This document shows, piece by piece, positions 46,095-55,660 of a DNA stretch of 64,000 nt. The notes beneath the pieces were generated by a model that saw nothing but the letters and a program-made list of their open reading frames with translations, was not told the DNA's origin and ran no database searches. The position numbers and the translations under genes are program-made. Position 1 is the stretch's first letter; each line of letters opens with the position of its first letter. The DNA comes from Kitasatospora herbaricolor (GTDB taxonomy: Bacteria; Actinomycetota; Actinomycetes; Streptomycetales; Streptomycetaceae), in contig NZ_JAUSVA010000002.1 of assembly GCF_030813695.1 (NCBI RefSeq), forward strand, positions 2,790,001-2,854,000, in the 5' to 3' direction.

Positions 46095-49000
46095 ATGACC
46101 TACGACCTTCCCCAGCACCTCGCCCCGTTCGACCGGCTCCCCCGGCCCGCCCGCCAGGCCGCTCTCGCGCGCCATGCCAGGGGCCTTGCCCCCGAGGCCT
46201 ACCAGGCACTGCACGCGGCCCTCGACGCCGGCGACTCCCAGGACCGGCACACCGCACTCTTCCTCGCCGTGGTCCGGCATGACCTGGCCGGAGTCTGCAC
46301 GGCTCTCCACGATCCGCTGCTCCGTCCCCGCGCCCTGGCCGCCGTCGGCCGGCTGCCCGTGCCGGACGAGGCCCTGGCCGACGTCGCCCGCACAGCGCCG
46401 CGCGCCCACCGCCACGCCCTCTACCGCCTGCTCCGCCGGAGCAGGCGCCACGCCCTCGCCGACCGCCTGCTCCCCGAGGTGGACCGGCTCCACGGCGGCC
46501 AGGAGGCAGCCCGGCTCCTGCCCGCCTGCACCCCCCTCCTGGTCGACGCCTGGCTTGCCCGCCTGCCCGTCCCCGAGGGAGTCCTGCGCTCGCTCGCCCG
46601 GACCGCCCCCCGCCCGCTGACGGCGTACCTGCTGCGCCAGGCCGGACAGCCCGCCGACGCCCGACTCCCCGTCCGGCAGCGCGACCAGCTGATCACCGGG
46701 GCCACCCGCCGCGACCGCGGCGCCGGACTCGACGTCCTCCACGAGCGCCCCGCCCTGCTCCCCGCCGAGGCCGTCGTCCACCTGCTCGCCGAACCGGCGG
46801 CAGTGGTCGCCGCCCTCCGGCGGAGCGCGGTCGACCTGCCCGTCCCGGCCGGGAAGCTGCCGGAGCGGATCTGCCGGGCCCTGCGCGCCCTGCCCGCCGA
46901 GGAGCTGGCCCTCCTCGCCAGGGCCTGCCGGCCGAAGGCGGCCCGGGGCCCGTTCGGACAGCCGAGGCCCGAACCCGTGCTCCAGCTGCTCGAACCGTCC
47001 GAACGGCACCGCGTCGCCCGCGAACTGCTCGCCGCCCATCCGCACGACCGCCCGCACGGTGCGCTGCTGCTCGCCCTCGATCCGCCCGAGCGGGCCCGCG
47101 TGGTGCGCGACCACCTCGCCGGCCGCAAGGGCCGGGAGACCCGCCTGGCCGCCACCGTCAGGTTCCTGCCCCTCGCCGAGGCCGAGGAGCGGCTGGCCAG
47201 GCTGGCCGGGGACCACAACCGGCACATGCGCTGCTACGGCTGGTCGGCGCTGCTCCAGTGCGCCGCGCTCGACGGCGATCCCGCCGACACGCCCGGGTGC
47301 TGCGGCGCAGCGAACGGGCCTGGCACGACCACCCCGAGGTCCGGGAGCTGGCGCTGGCCCGAGCGGCCGAGACGCCGGAGGAGTTCCTCGCCGCCGTCCC
47401 GGAGGACGTCCTGCGCGACGCGGCCATGACGGTCCTTCAGGCGCGCGACTCGACCGCACGGTGCCTCGACGCCGCCGCGCGCTGGCTCGCCCGGACGATC
47501 GGTCAGGCGGCCGGGGCCCGCGACCTCGGCCGGGTCGCCGAACTGCTGGCCGTTCTCGCCCAGGTACGGGAACATCCGCGCTGCACCGAGCCGATCGGGC
47601 CGCTGGTCGGGGACCTGCCCTTCGCCCGGGCGGTCTGGGCACGCCTGCGGTCGGACCCCCGACTTCGCAGGCCGGAGCGGCTGCTGGGGGCGGCGGAGGT
47701 GCTACCCCGGCTGCAGGTGGTCGACCACTGGTCCCGGCAGATCCTCGACGGCGGGGACGACCCGGCGATTCGTACCCGTGCGGTCCGCCTGCTGCTGCGG
47801 GAGCGGCGGACCCGTGAGCGGCGCTGCGAGGAGGTGGTCCTGGCCCACCCGGCCCTCGCCCGGACGGACGAGGTGTGGAGCGTACTGTCCCGCCGACGGA
47901 CCGACCTGATCGCCCCCGCCCTGACCGCCCACCTCCGCAGCGCGGTGCCCTGGGTACCGGCCCTTCCCGGGGACGCCTCCCGTGCCGACCGGGCCCTGCA
48001 CACCGCGCTGGTGGCCCCCCTGGCCCACGACGAGGACCGCACGATCGCACTGCGCGCGGCCGCCGCCGCCGTGCTCACCGACCCGTCCGACCTGCTGGAG
48101 GTCGTCGGCCGGGCACCGCAGCCGGTGGCCGCCGCGGCCCTGCTGCGGCTGGCGGAGGTCGGCGACCCCGCGCGGACCCTGCCCGTGCTTCTCGCCCGGC
48201 TCGGCGGCGGGGTACGCGGGCACGCCGCCGCCCGCGGGCTGCGCCGGGTGCTTGCCCGCACGCCGGACGGCGAGGCCGCGGCGCTGCTGCGCGGGACGCT
48301 GCTCTCACCGGAACTCCCGGTCGGCGTAGGCAAGGAACTCGCCCGGGCCCTCGGCGACCTGGCGCCGGCGACGGCCGCCCGGACGGCCGTCGCCGCCTGG
48401 GACAGCCCCGGTCTGCACCGCGACGTGCGGGCGGCGCTGGCCGAGCTGATGGTGCGCCTGCTCGACCGGCCGGGTGTGGGCGACCGGCTCGGCGCATGGC
48501 TCGGTGAACCCGCCGTCCGCGAGAAGGTGCTGACGGCCCGCACGAGACCGCTGCCCGGATCGGCGCAGGCGGCGTGGGACGACTTCCTCGCGGCGGCGGC
48601 GGCTCATCCGGACCCGGATGTCGTGGAGGACGCCTTCGACGCGGTGATCCGGCGAGGCCGCACCGGCGAGGCGGCGGCCGGGGCGGTGGCGGCCCAGCTG
48701 CTGACCTTCGGCCAGGCGGAACGGGTCTGGCGGAAGGCACTCGCGGTCTTCTCCGTCCGCCCGGAGGAGCCGGTCGTGCGCGCCCGATGGCCGGAGGTGG
48801 TGGCCCGGCTGGTCGAACTGGCCACCGGGAGCGACGGCCGGCAGGAGGAGGCCCGGCTGCGGCTGGCCGGACTGGCCGGCGGCTCGTTCGGCTCCCTGGC
48901 ACCGGAACTGCTGGACGGCATGGTCGAGCCGCTCATCCGGGCCGGACTGGCAGGTCGCGCGGCCCGCGCCGCGCAGATCGTCGCGGCCCGCGCCCTGGCG

Positions 49001-49309
49001 GCCGGCGATCCGGCGCCGCACCACTGGGACCGCTGCCTCGACCTGGCGGAGGGCCGTCCGCTCCGCCTGGCCCAGGTCGCCGAGGACTCCGGCCTCGCCT
49101 GGGACGACCGCCCGCCGCCCGAGGCCGCCCTGGCGGTGCTCCACCACCTCCGGGCCCGCGGCACGACCGCCGCCGCCGCGCTCGCCGTGGGGATCGTCCG
49201 CACCATCGGCGGACGGGAGTCCTGGCCACCGCACTGGCGGGGGGAACTGGCCCGCTGGCAGGCCCACCCGGACCCGGACGTCGCGGAGGCGGCCCTGCTC
49301 GCCCGCTGA
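46095..49309 (+). pseudogene. HEAT-repeat-like large protein, frameshifted
   Basis: A long helical-repeat protein, rich in Leu/Ala/Arg, of the kind found as about 1000-residue hypothetical proteins in streptomycetes. The frame is open from ATG 46095 (MTYDLPQHLAPFDRLP) to about 47290, ending meaningfully at LLQCAALDGDPADT. Coding continues in another frame from about 47295 (ARVLRRSERAWHDHPEVREL) to the stop at 49309. Adding one base near 47291 (ACG-CCC) restores a single protein of about 1071 residues. Both halves have the same composition and repeat character, so it is one gene with a one-base deletion. It may be a recent pseudogene or a sequencing error; no canonical slippery heptamer is visible. 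Function unknown. Confidence 0.75.
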
Positions 49310-49369
49310 TCGGGCAGGCGACCACCAAGGCCCGGAGAGTGAGCGTCCCTCCAGCCGGGGTGGACGCGG

Positions 49370-49411
49370 AAAGGCCCCCTGGCCTGCATGAATGCAGGCC
49401 AGGGGGCCTTT
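49370..49411. terminator. Bidirectional terminator between HEAT gene and rnpB
   Basis: A 19-bp perfect stem (49370-49388 with 49393-49411), a TGAA loop, and T-runs on both strands. It serves the plus-strand gene and the minus-strand RNase P RNA. Confidence 0.85.
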
Positions 49412-49419
49412 TCCGCTGA

Positions 49420-49832
49420 GCGACGGACGAGTCGGCCTGTACGCCGGGTTTTGTCTCCCGGGGTGCTTGCGCGGCCCGGGGAGGCGGTCATCCATCTAGG
49501 GCTGCCGTTGCCGACAGCCTCGTGCGGTCTACCCGCGAGCTCGGGCGAGCAGCCCTCGAACACTCGCGCACGGCGCCCGGAGGCACCGATCTTGACCTTG
49601 CTCCGAGTGGGGTTTACCTAGCCGGCCGAGTCACCTCGGTCGCTGGTGGTCTCTTACACCACCGTTTCACCCTTACCGGTGGCCGAGGCCTCCGGCGGTC
49701 TGTTTTCTGTGGCACTGTCCCGCGGGTCACCCCGGGTGGGCGTTACCCACCACCCTGCTCTGTGGAGCCCGGACGTTCCTCGGCGGGCCCCAGAAGGGAC
49801 CCGACGCGACCGCCCGGCCGGCTCGTCCGCCG
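49420..49832 (-). ncRNA. rnpB: RNase P RNA, type A
   Basis: The catalytic RNA that matures tRNA 5' ends. Minus-strand landmarks in order are: the P1 strand CGGACGAG (plus 49822-49829); the conserved GAGGAACGTCCGGGCTCC; CAGGGTGGTGGGTAACGCCC; GGTAAGGGTGAAACGGTG; GGTAAACCCCACTCGGAGCA; TAGATGGATGACC; ACAAAACCCGGCGTACAGGC; and the closing P1 strand CTCGTCCG (49424-49431). The length of about 410 nt is usual for actinobacteria. Exact ends are set by the P1 helix and may be off by a few bases. The terminator lies right behind. The MFS gene upstream ends only seven bases from the 5' end. Confidence 0.93.
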
Positions 49833-49838
49833 TAGTGG

Positions 49839-51332
49839 TCATCGTAGCCGCTCGGGCGGCGCCTCCCCTACTCCGGCCGGGTCGGCGGTCCGTCCGGGGA
49901 GGCGTTCGGGGCCGAATCCGGCGGCGACCTCGGCCGCGGTACGGCTCGCCCAGGCGGTGGTGGTGACCAGGCCGAGCAGCAGGATGGCGAGGCCGAGACC
50001 GATGACGATCCACCAGCCGGCGTGGCTGGCGGCGGCGAAGCCGGTGGCCACCGGGCCGACGACCGCCGAGGTGACGACGGTGCCGATGACGGCGACCCCG
50101 AGGGACTGGCCGACCTGACGGCTGGTGGAGGCGACGGCGGCGGCGACGCCGGCCTGGGCGCGCGGCATGCCGGAGACGGCGGCGTTGGTGATCGGCGCGT
50201 TGACCATGCCGAAGCCGAAGCCGAACAGCGCGTACGCGGCGAGCAGCAGCGCGGCCGGCGCGTCGGCGGTGAGCCGGGTCAGCAGCAGGCCGCTGGCGGC
50301 GAGGCCGAGCCCGGCGGCGACCAGCGGCCCGCGCGGCCCGCGGTTGCCGACGATCCGCCCGGAGAGCGGGGCGCAGACCAGCATCATCCCGGCCATCGGC
50401 AGCGTCCAGAGCCCGGCCTGGACCGGGCTGTAGTGCCGGACGTCCTGGAGGTAGAGGGTGTTGAGGAAGAGGAACCCGCCGAGCGCGGCGAAGGCGCAGA
50501 CGGCGGTGACGGTGGCGCCGGTGAACGGGACGCTGCGGAAGAACCGCAGGTCGACCAGCGGCTCCGGGACCTGCCGCTCCCAGAGCGGGAAGGCGACCAG
50601 GGCGGCCAGCGCCACGGCCGCCAGGGTCAGGATCAGCGGTGAGGTCCAGCCGTGCTCGGGGCCCTCGATGATGGCGGCGGTGCCGGAGCCGAGCAGGACG
50701 ATCATCAGCAGCTGTCCGACCGGGTCGAGCCGGCGCGGCTTCGGCGCGCGCGACTCGGGCACGTACAGGGCGGTCAGCAGGCAGGCGACCAACCCGATCG
50801 GGACGTTGATCAGGAAGATCGAGGGCCAGCCGGCGCTGTCCACCAGGAAGCCGCCGAGCAGCGGGCCGAGCGCCATGCTGATGCCGACCACACCGCCCCA
50901 GATGCCGATGGCCCGGGCCCGTTCGCGCGGATCGGTGAAGGTGTTGGTGATGATCGACATCGCCACCGGGTTGAGCATCGCCCCGCCGACGGCCTGCAGC
51001 GCCCGGGCCGCGATCAGCCACTCCAGGCTCGGTGCGAGGCTGCAGAACAGCGAGCCGAGCACGAAGAGCACCAGGCCGGTCTGGAAGACCCGCCGGCGGC
51101 CGAACCGGTCGGCGACCGAGCCGAACAGCATCAGCAGGGCGGCGAGGACGAGGGTGTACGCGTCGATGATCCATTGCAGCCCGGAGGCGGGGGCGTCCAG
51201 GTCCTTCTGGATCACCGGGAGCGCGATGTTCACCACCGTGTTGTCCAGACCGACGATGAACAGGCTGAGGCAGCAGATCCCGAGGATCAACTGCCTGCGG
51301 CGGCGGCCCGGTGGGGCGGTGAGTTCGACCAC
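49839..51332 (-). CDS. DHA2-family (EmrB/QacA-like) MFS exporter
   Basis: A 497-residue drug:proton antiporter with 14 predicted helices. Signatures are LDNTVVNIALPVIQKDL in helix 1, GSVADRFGRRRVFQTG between helices 2 and 3, and RALQAVGGAMLNPVAMSII, the motif C region of exporters. The start is GTG at 51332; an RNB ribonuclease gene ends 27 bases upstream. No TetR or MarR regulator adjoins. A general multidrug-efflux role is likely, with unknown substrates. The C-terminal tail is long, Pro/Arg-rich and cytosolic. Confidence 0.88.
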   Translation of the reverse strand: MVELTAPPGRRRRQLILGICCLSLFIVGLDNTVVNIALPVIQKDLDAPASGLQWIIDAYTLVLAALLMLFGSVADRFGRRRVFQTGLVLFVLGSLFCSLAPSLEWLIAARALQAVGGAMLNPVAMSIITNTFTDPRERARAIGIWGGVVGISMALGPLLGGFLVDSAGWPSIFLINVPIGLVACLLTALYVPESRAPKPRRLDPVGQLLMIVLLGSGTAAIIEGPEHGWTSPLILTLAAVALAALVAFPLWERQVPEPLVDLRFFRSVPFTGATVTAVCAFAALGGFLFLNTLYLQDVRHYSPVQAGLWTLPMAGMMLVCAPLSGRIVGNRGPRGPLVAAGLGLAASGLLLTRLTADAPAALLLAAYALFGFGFGMVNAPITNAAVSGMPRAQAGVAAAVASTSRQVGQSLGVAVIGTVVTSAVVGPVATGFAAASHAGWWIVIGLGLAILLLGLVTTTAWASRTAAEVAAGFGPERLPGRTADPAGVGEAPPERLR

Positions 51333-51359
51333 CCGCCGATCATCGCACCCGCCGCGGCG

Positions 51360-52811
51360 CTACGCGGGGGCGAAGCGGACCGTACGGGTGGCGGGGTCCG
51401 CGAGGGTCAGCCGGACCCGGATCAGCCCGCCCAGCGGCAGCGGCTCCCGGCCGTCCCCGTCGCACTTCGCCCGGACGGCCGGCTCGCGCAGCTGGACGGT
51501 GCCGTGGGCCGGCTTGCGCCCGTCCACGTCGATGACCACCGCGTCGAAGTCCTCGCCCTCGCGGCCGTGCAGCAGTTCGGCCTCCACCAGGTCCACGCAG
51601 GCCCGCTCCACCTCGGCGGCCCGGCGGTCCCCGCCGGCCATCAGGGCGGGCAGCGCGGGCAGCGCCTCGCGCACCCAGGACGGCACGTCCGCTCCCCCGG
51701 CGACGGCCACGCAGGTCTCCAGCGCGAAGCGGTCGGCCAGCCGGCGCAGCGGGGCGGTGCAGTGCGCGTACGGCGCGGCGAGCGCGGCGTGGCCGGGGTC
51801 GGCGGGGGCCGGGAGGCCCTGGGACGCGTCGAAGGCCTGGTAGCCGGCGCCGCGCAGCAGGCCGGTGCACTCGTTGAGGAAGGCGGCGTTCAGCGGCACC
51901 CGCGGGTCCAGCGAGCGGATCAGTTCGGGGTACGGCACGGTGTCGGGCCAGTGCACTCGCAGGGCCTCGGCGGTCCGGCGCAGCCGGGCGTAGGCGGACT
52001 CGGGCGCGGCGGGCAGGGTGCGGAGCAGGCCGATGCCCGCGTCGAGCATCAGGTCCGCCGCGGCCATGCCGGTGAGCAGGGAGATCTGGGCGTTCCAGCC
52101 CTCCACCGGCAACTGGGCCCGGTAGGCGAGCCGGTAGCCGTGCGGGCTCTCCTCCACCTCCTGCTCGGGGACGGGCAGGCTGATCCCGCCGCGGGCCTGT
52201 TCCTGCTGCTCGCGCAGCCGGCCGACGGTCGCGAGCAGGGTCAGCTGCTCGTCGGCGGCGCCCGCGTCGAGGGCCTGCTGGACGCCCGCGTAGTCGAGGC
52301 GGCGGCGGGAGCGGACCTGGGCACGGCGCAGGTCCGCCAGCACCACGGCGCCGTCGGCGTCCAGGTCGATCTGCCAGAGCAGGGCCGGCCGGACCTCGCC
52401 GGGGAGCAGGCTGGCGGCGTCCTCGGAGAGCCGGGCGGGGTGCAGCGGGACGCGGCGGTCGGGGAAGTACAGGGTCTGGACGCGGCGCCGGGCCTCGGCG
52501 TCGACGGCCCCGCCGGGGCGGACGAAGGCGGCCACGTCGGCGATCGCGTAGTGCACCCGGTAGCCGCCGGGGCGGTGGGCCAGGTGCATGGCCTGGTCGA
52601 GGTCGCGGGAGCCCGGAGGGTCGACGGTGAACAGCGGCAGGTCGGTGGCGTCCTCGCCGGGCACCCGGGGGGAGCCGGCCGCCTCCTCGGCCTCGGCCAG
52701 CACCTCGCCGGGCCATTCGGCGCGGATCTCCAGGCGGGTGCGCAGCTCGGCCAGCTCCGCGTTGATCCGGGCGGAGTCCGCGGCTACGACGCTCAGTTTT
52801 CGACGGGGCAT
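51360..52811 (-). CDS. RNB domain exoribonuclease (RNase II-like)
   Basis: A 483-residue 3'-5' exoribonuclease of the RNase II/R family, reduced to the RNB catalytic domain plus a short C-terminal barrel. The metal-binding segment is FTVDPPGSRDLDQAM: the first three Asp of the family quartet are present and the fourth is Gln, a form that is common in actinobacterial members. AIADVAAFVRPGGAVDAEA and RRVPLHPARLSEDAASLLPGE are diagnostic. Typical N-terminal cold-shock domains are missing. The ATG at 52811 fits the length of actinobacterial homologues. RNA turnover is the expected role. The DHA2 exporter gene follows 27 bases downstream. Confidence 0.9.
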   Translation of the reverse strand: MPRRKLSVVAADSARINAELAELRTRLEIRAEWPGEVLAEAEEAAGSPRVPGEDATDLPLFTVDPPGSRDLDQAMHLAHRPGGYRVHYAIADVAAFVRPGGAVDAEARRRVQTLYFPDRRVPLHPARLSEDAASLLPGEVRPALLWQIDLDADGAVVLADLRRAQVRSRRRLDYAGVQQALDAGAADEQLTLLATVGRLREQQEQARGGISLPVPEQEVEESPHGYRLAYRAQLPVEGWNAQISLLTGMAAADLMLDAGIGLLRTLPAAPESAYARLRRTAEALRVHWPDTVPYPELIRSLDPRVPLNAAFLNECTGLLRGAGYQAFDASQGLPAPADPGHAALAAPYAHCTAPLRRLADRFALETCVAVAGGADVPSWVREALPALPALMAGGDRRAAEVERACVDLVEAELLHGREGEDFDAVVIDVDGRKPAHGTVQLREPAVRAKCDGDGREPLPLGGLIRVRLTLADPATRTVRFAPA

Positions 52812-52999
52812 GCGCGCAGAATAGGGCGTTCCGGGCGGTTCGCGGTGGACCTGGGCGGTCGGACCCGGCGGCGCCGCGTCCGGCCGGCCGCGGCGCCGGT
52901 AGAACCGACTGACCGTGGCTGCGCCGCCGCGGGGACGGGGGCGGCCCGGGGCGGCCGATCTGACGGGTCGTAAGGTGGCGGTGTCGAAAGGGGCGGACG

Positions 53000-53440
53000 A
53001 TGGACGCGGTACGGAACACGGGTGCGGCGGTGGCCGGGGCGCTGGCGGCGACCGGGGCGCTGCACGCGGCCTGGGCGGCGACGCCTTGGCCGCTGCGGAC
53101 GCGGGAGGACTTCGCGGACGCGGTGGTCGGCGTCGGTGTGGAGGGCCTGCCCTCGCCGGCGGCCTGCCTGGCGGTGGCGGGGGCGCTGGGCGCGGCGGCC
53201 TACCTGGTGGGCGCCCGGGCCGGCGCGCTGCCGGCGGCCGGGCCGCGGTGGGTGCGCGGGGCGGGCTCGGGGACGGTCGCGGCCGTGCTGCTGGCGCGGG
53301 GCGCGGGCGGGCTGCTGCTCTTCGGCAGCGGGCGGATCGAACGGACGGAGCGTTTCCTGCGGCTGGACCGCCGCTACTACTCGCCGCTCTGCCTGGCGCT
53401 CGGCGCGGGCGCGGGCCTGGTCGCGGCCGCCGGCGACTGA
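53000..53440 (+). CDS. DUF3995 membrane protein
   Basis: A 146-residue integral membrane protein with four hydrophobic helices. HAAWAATPWPLRTREDFADAVVG near the N-terminus, and the C-terminal RFLRLDRRYYSPLCLALGAG, are the DUF3995 pattern. AAGGGG lies seven bases before the ATG, and TAAGGT (52971-52976) could be the -10 box. The function of the family is unknown. Confidence 0.82.
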   Translation: MDAVRNTGAAVAGALAATGALHAAWAATPWPLRTREDFADAVVGVGVEGLPSPAACLAVAGALGAAAYLVGARAGALPAAGPRWVRGAGSGTVAAVLLARGAGGLLLFGSGRIERTERFLRLDRRYYSPLCLALGAGAGLVAAAGD

Positions 53441-53607
53441 AGCCTCGCGGGGGCGCGGGCCGGGCTCTGGGCGGCGGACGGGACGGCGGACGGGACGGCG
53501 GAGGGGGCGTGACTGCGTCCCCGGGAACCGGACGCGGTTCCGCACGCCGGGCCCTGGTTGCGTAGGGTGTCGGGGTCACCTGCCACAAATTGTTGAGGAG
53601 TGCCGCC

Positions 53608-54405
53608 GTGCTGGTCCTGTTGCCGCCCTCGGAGGGCAAGGCCGCGTCCGGGCCCGGGGTGCCGCTGGCGCTCGGCGGGCTGTCGCTGCCGGGGCTGACC
53701 GACGCACGGGAGAAGGTGCTGACCGCACTGGTGGAGCTGTGCTCGGGGGACACCGACCGGGCCGCCGAGGTGCTGGGCCTGAGCCCGGGCCTGCGCGGCG
53801 AGGTGGCCCGCAACGCCGGACTGCTGACGGCGGGCGCCCGCCCGGCCGGCGAGGTGTACACCGGCGTGCTGTTCGACGCGCTGGGTCTGGCGACGCTGGA
53901 CGAGGCCGCGTACGGGCGGGCGGAGCGCGCGCTGCTGGTGTTCTCGGGGCTCTGGGGCGCGGTCCGGATCAGTGACCGGATCCCGTCCTACCGCTGCTCG
54001 ATGGGCGTGAAACTCCCGCCGCTGGGGGCGCTCGGGACGTACTGGCGGAGTGCGACGGCGAGCGTACTGCCGGAGGTCGCCGACGGACTGGTGCTGGACC
54101 TGCGCAGCTCCGCCTACACGGCGGCCTGGAAGCCGGCCGGCGAGCTGCTCGGGCGGACCGCGACCGTGCGGGTGCTCCAGGAGCGCGAGGTCGACGGGGT
54201 GCTGAAGCGCTCGGTGGTGAGCCACTTCAACAAGGCCACCAAGGGGCGGCTGGTGCGCGACCTGCTGGTGGCGGGCGCCGAGCCCAAGACGCCCGACGAG
54301 CTGGTGGACGCGCTGCTGGCGCTCGGCTACCGGGTCGAGGTGGCGGCGCGCGGCACCGCCCGCAAGGCCTGGCAGCTGGACGTCGTGGTCACCGAGATCC
54401 ACTGA
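53608..54405 (+). CDS. yaaA: Peroxide stress protein YaaA (UPF0246)
   Basis: A 265-residue member of the YaaA family, which in E. coli limits intracellular iron during hydrogen peroxide stress and binds DNA. It shows the N-terminal LVLLPPSEGKA, then YTGVLFDALGL, LVFSGLWGAVRISDRIPSYRCSMGVKLPPLG and the late VVSHFNKATKGRLVRDLL, all family hallmarks. The GTG at 53608 has GAGGAG seven bases upstream; a TTG at 53590 also precedes it in frame. It converges with the RNase H/phosphatase gene and is separated from it by a strong terminator. Confidence 0.92.
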   Translation: MLVLLPPSEGKAASGPGVPLALGGLSLPGLTDAREKVLTALVELCSGDTDRAAEVLGLSPGLRGEVARNAGLLTAGARPAGEVYTGVLFDALGLATLDEAAYGRAERALLVFSGLWGAVRISDRIPSYRCSMGVKLPPLGALGTYWRSATASVLPEVADGLVLDLRSSAYTAAWKPAGELLGRTATVRVLQEREVDGVLKRSVVSHFNKATKGRLVRDLLVAGAEPKTPDELVDALLALGYRVEVAARGTARKAWQLDVVVTEIH

Positions 54406-54417
54406 CCCGGGCGCGGT

Positions 54418-54468
54418 GCGCGAGGAGGGGCGGCCGGTACGCGAGTACCGTGCCGCCCCTCCTCGCGC
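54418..54468. terminator. Bidirectional terminator between yaaA and RNase H gene
   Basis: A 16-bp outer stem (54418-54433 with 54453-54468), continued by GGTAC/GTACC around a GCGA loop. Confidence 0.75.
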
Positions 54469-54507
54469 GCCGCGGGCCGTGCCCCCGGCCGGCCCGGCGA
54501 CGGACCG

Positions 54508-55656
54508 TCAGCGCAGGTGGCCGGTGTCGTTCAGCAGCCGCACCGAGGCGTTGCCGTCGGTGTAGTACTGGACCGCGGACAGCGCCGCCGCCGAGAGCTC
54601 CATCCGGTACAACGCGTCCGGCGGTGCGCCCAGGGCCAGCCGGACCAGCGTCTTGATCGGGCTGACGTGCGAGACCACCAGGACGGTCCGGCCCGCGTAC
54701 CGGGCCAGGATCTTGTCCCGGGCGACGCCGACCCGGTGGGCCAGCGTGGTGAAGCTCTCGCTGCCGCCGGTCGGCTTGGCCTTCGCGGAGGCCAGCCAGG
54801 CGTCCAGGTCCGCCGGGTGGCGCTCCTGCACCTCGGCGAAGGTGAGGCCCTCCCAGTCGCCGAAGTCCAGCTCGCGCAGGCCCTCCTCGATCCGGACGTC
54901 CAGGCCCAGCCGGGCGGCCACGGTCTCGGCCGTCTGCCGGGTGCGCCGCATCGGGGAGCTGACCACGGCCTGGATCGTGCCGCGCGCGGCCATCGCCTCG
55001 GCGGCCCGCTCGGCCTGCCAGCGGCCCTTCTCGGACAGCTCCGGGTCGCCGCCGCCGCTGCCGGAGAAGCGCTTCTCCGGGGTGAGCGGGGTCTCGCCGT
55101 GCCGCAGCAGGACGAAGGTGGTGGGGGTGCCGAGGTCGGCGGGGGCGGCCCAGCCGGCCTTCGGGGCGGCGGTCTCCAGCGGGGCCGCGGGCTCCGCCGC
55201 GGGGACGGCGGCCTTGGGCGCCTTGGGCTCCCACTGCTTGCCGGCCTTGCCCGCGTCCATCGCCTCGTTGGCCAGCCGGTCGGCGTCCTTGTTCCGCTCG
55301 CGCGGGATCCAGGTGTACCTGACCTGCCCGCGCGGCAGCACGGTCTTCGCCTCGGCGGCCAGCGGCTGCATGTCGGGGTGCTTGATCTTCCAGCGCCCCG
55401 ACATCTGCTCGACGACCAGCTTGGAGTCCATCCGGACGTCGACCTCGGCGCCCGGGTCGATCTCGCGGGCGGCCCGCAGTCCGGCGATCAGGCCCTTGTA
55501 CTCGGCCACGTTGTTGGTCGCGTGCCCGATGAACTCGGCTGCCTCGGCGATGATCAGGCCGGTGTCACCGTCCCGCACCACCGCGCCGTAGCCGGCCGGC
55601 CCCGGGTTGCCCCGGGAGCCGCCGTCGGCCTCGACGATGAACCTGCGACCCGCCAT
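54508..55656 (-). CDS. Bifunctional RNase HI / histidine phosphatase (CobC-like)
   Basis: A 382-residue fusion known from actinobacteria (M. tuberculosis Rv2228c and Streptomyces relatives). Residues 1-140 form an RNase H type 1 domain with VEADGGSRGNPGPAG, NNVAEYKGLIAGL and MDSKLVVEQMSG, supplying the catalytic Asp/Glu residues; it removes RNA from RNA-DNA hybrids. A Pro/Ala linker (about 140-180) leads to a histidine phosphatase domain with the catalytic LLRHGETP, the central Glu in LRELDFGDWEG and the second His in VVSHVSP. This half is linked to acid phosphatase or alpha-ribazole phosphatase activity. It starts four bases after the zinc-ribbon gene, so they form an operon. Confidence 0.94.
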   Translation of the reverse strand: MAGRRFIVEADGGSRGNPGPAGYGAVVRDGDTGLIIAEAAEFIGHATNNVAEYKGLIAGLRAAREIDPGAEVDVRMDSKLVVEQMSGRWKIKHPDMQPLAAEAKTVLPRGQVRYTWIPRERNKDADRLANEAMDAGKAGKQWEPKAPKAAVPAAEPAAPLETAAPKAGWAAPADLGTPTTFVLLRHGETPLTPEKRFSGSGGGDPELSEKGRWQAERAAEAMAARGTIQAVVSSPMRRTRQTAETVAARLGLDVRIEEGLRELDFGDWEGLTFAEVQERHPADLDAWLASAKAKPTGGSESFTTLAHRVGVARDKILARYAGRTVLVVSHVSPIKTLVRLALGAPPDALYRMELSAAALSAVQYYTDGNASVRLLNDTGHLR

Positions 55657-55660
55657 GGGC

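Noticed and set aside
47250..47310. Programmed -1 frameshift in the HEAT-like gene
   Set aside because: No canonical slippery heptamer or clear downstream structure was found; a simple one-base loss explains the break.
49420..49621. Plus-strand ORFs over the RNase P RNA
   Set aside because: The region is fully explained by conserved rnpB structure on the minus strand.
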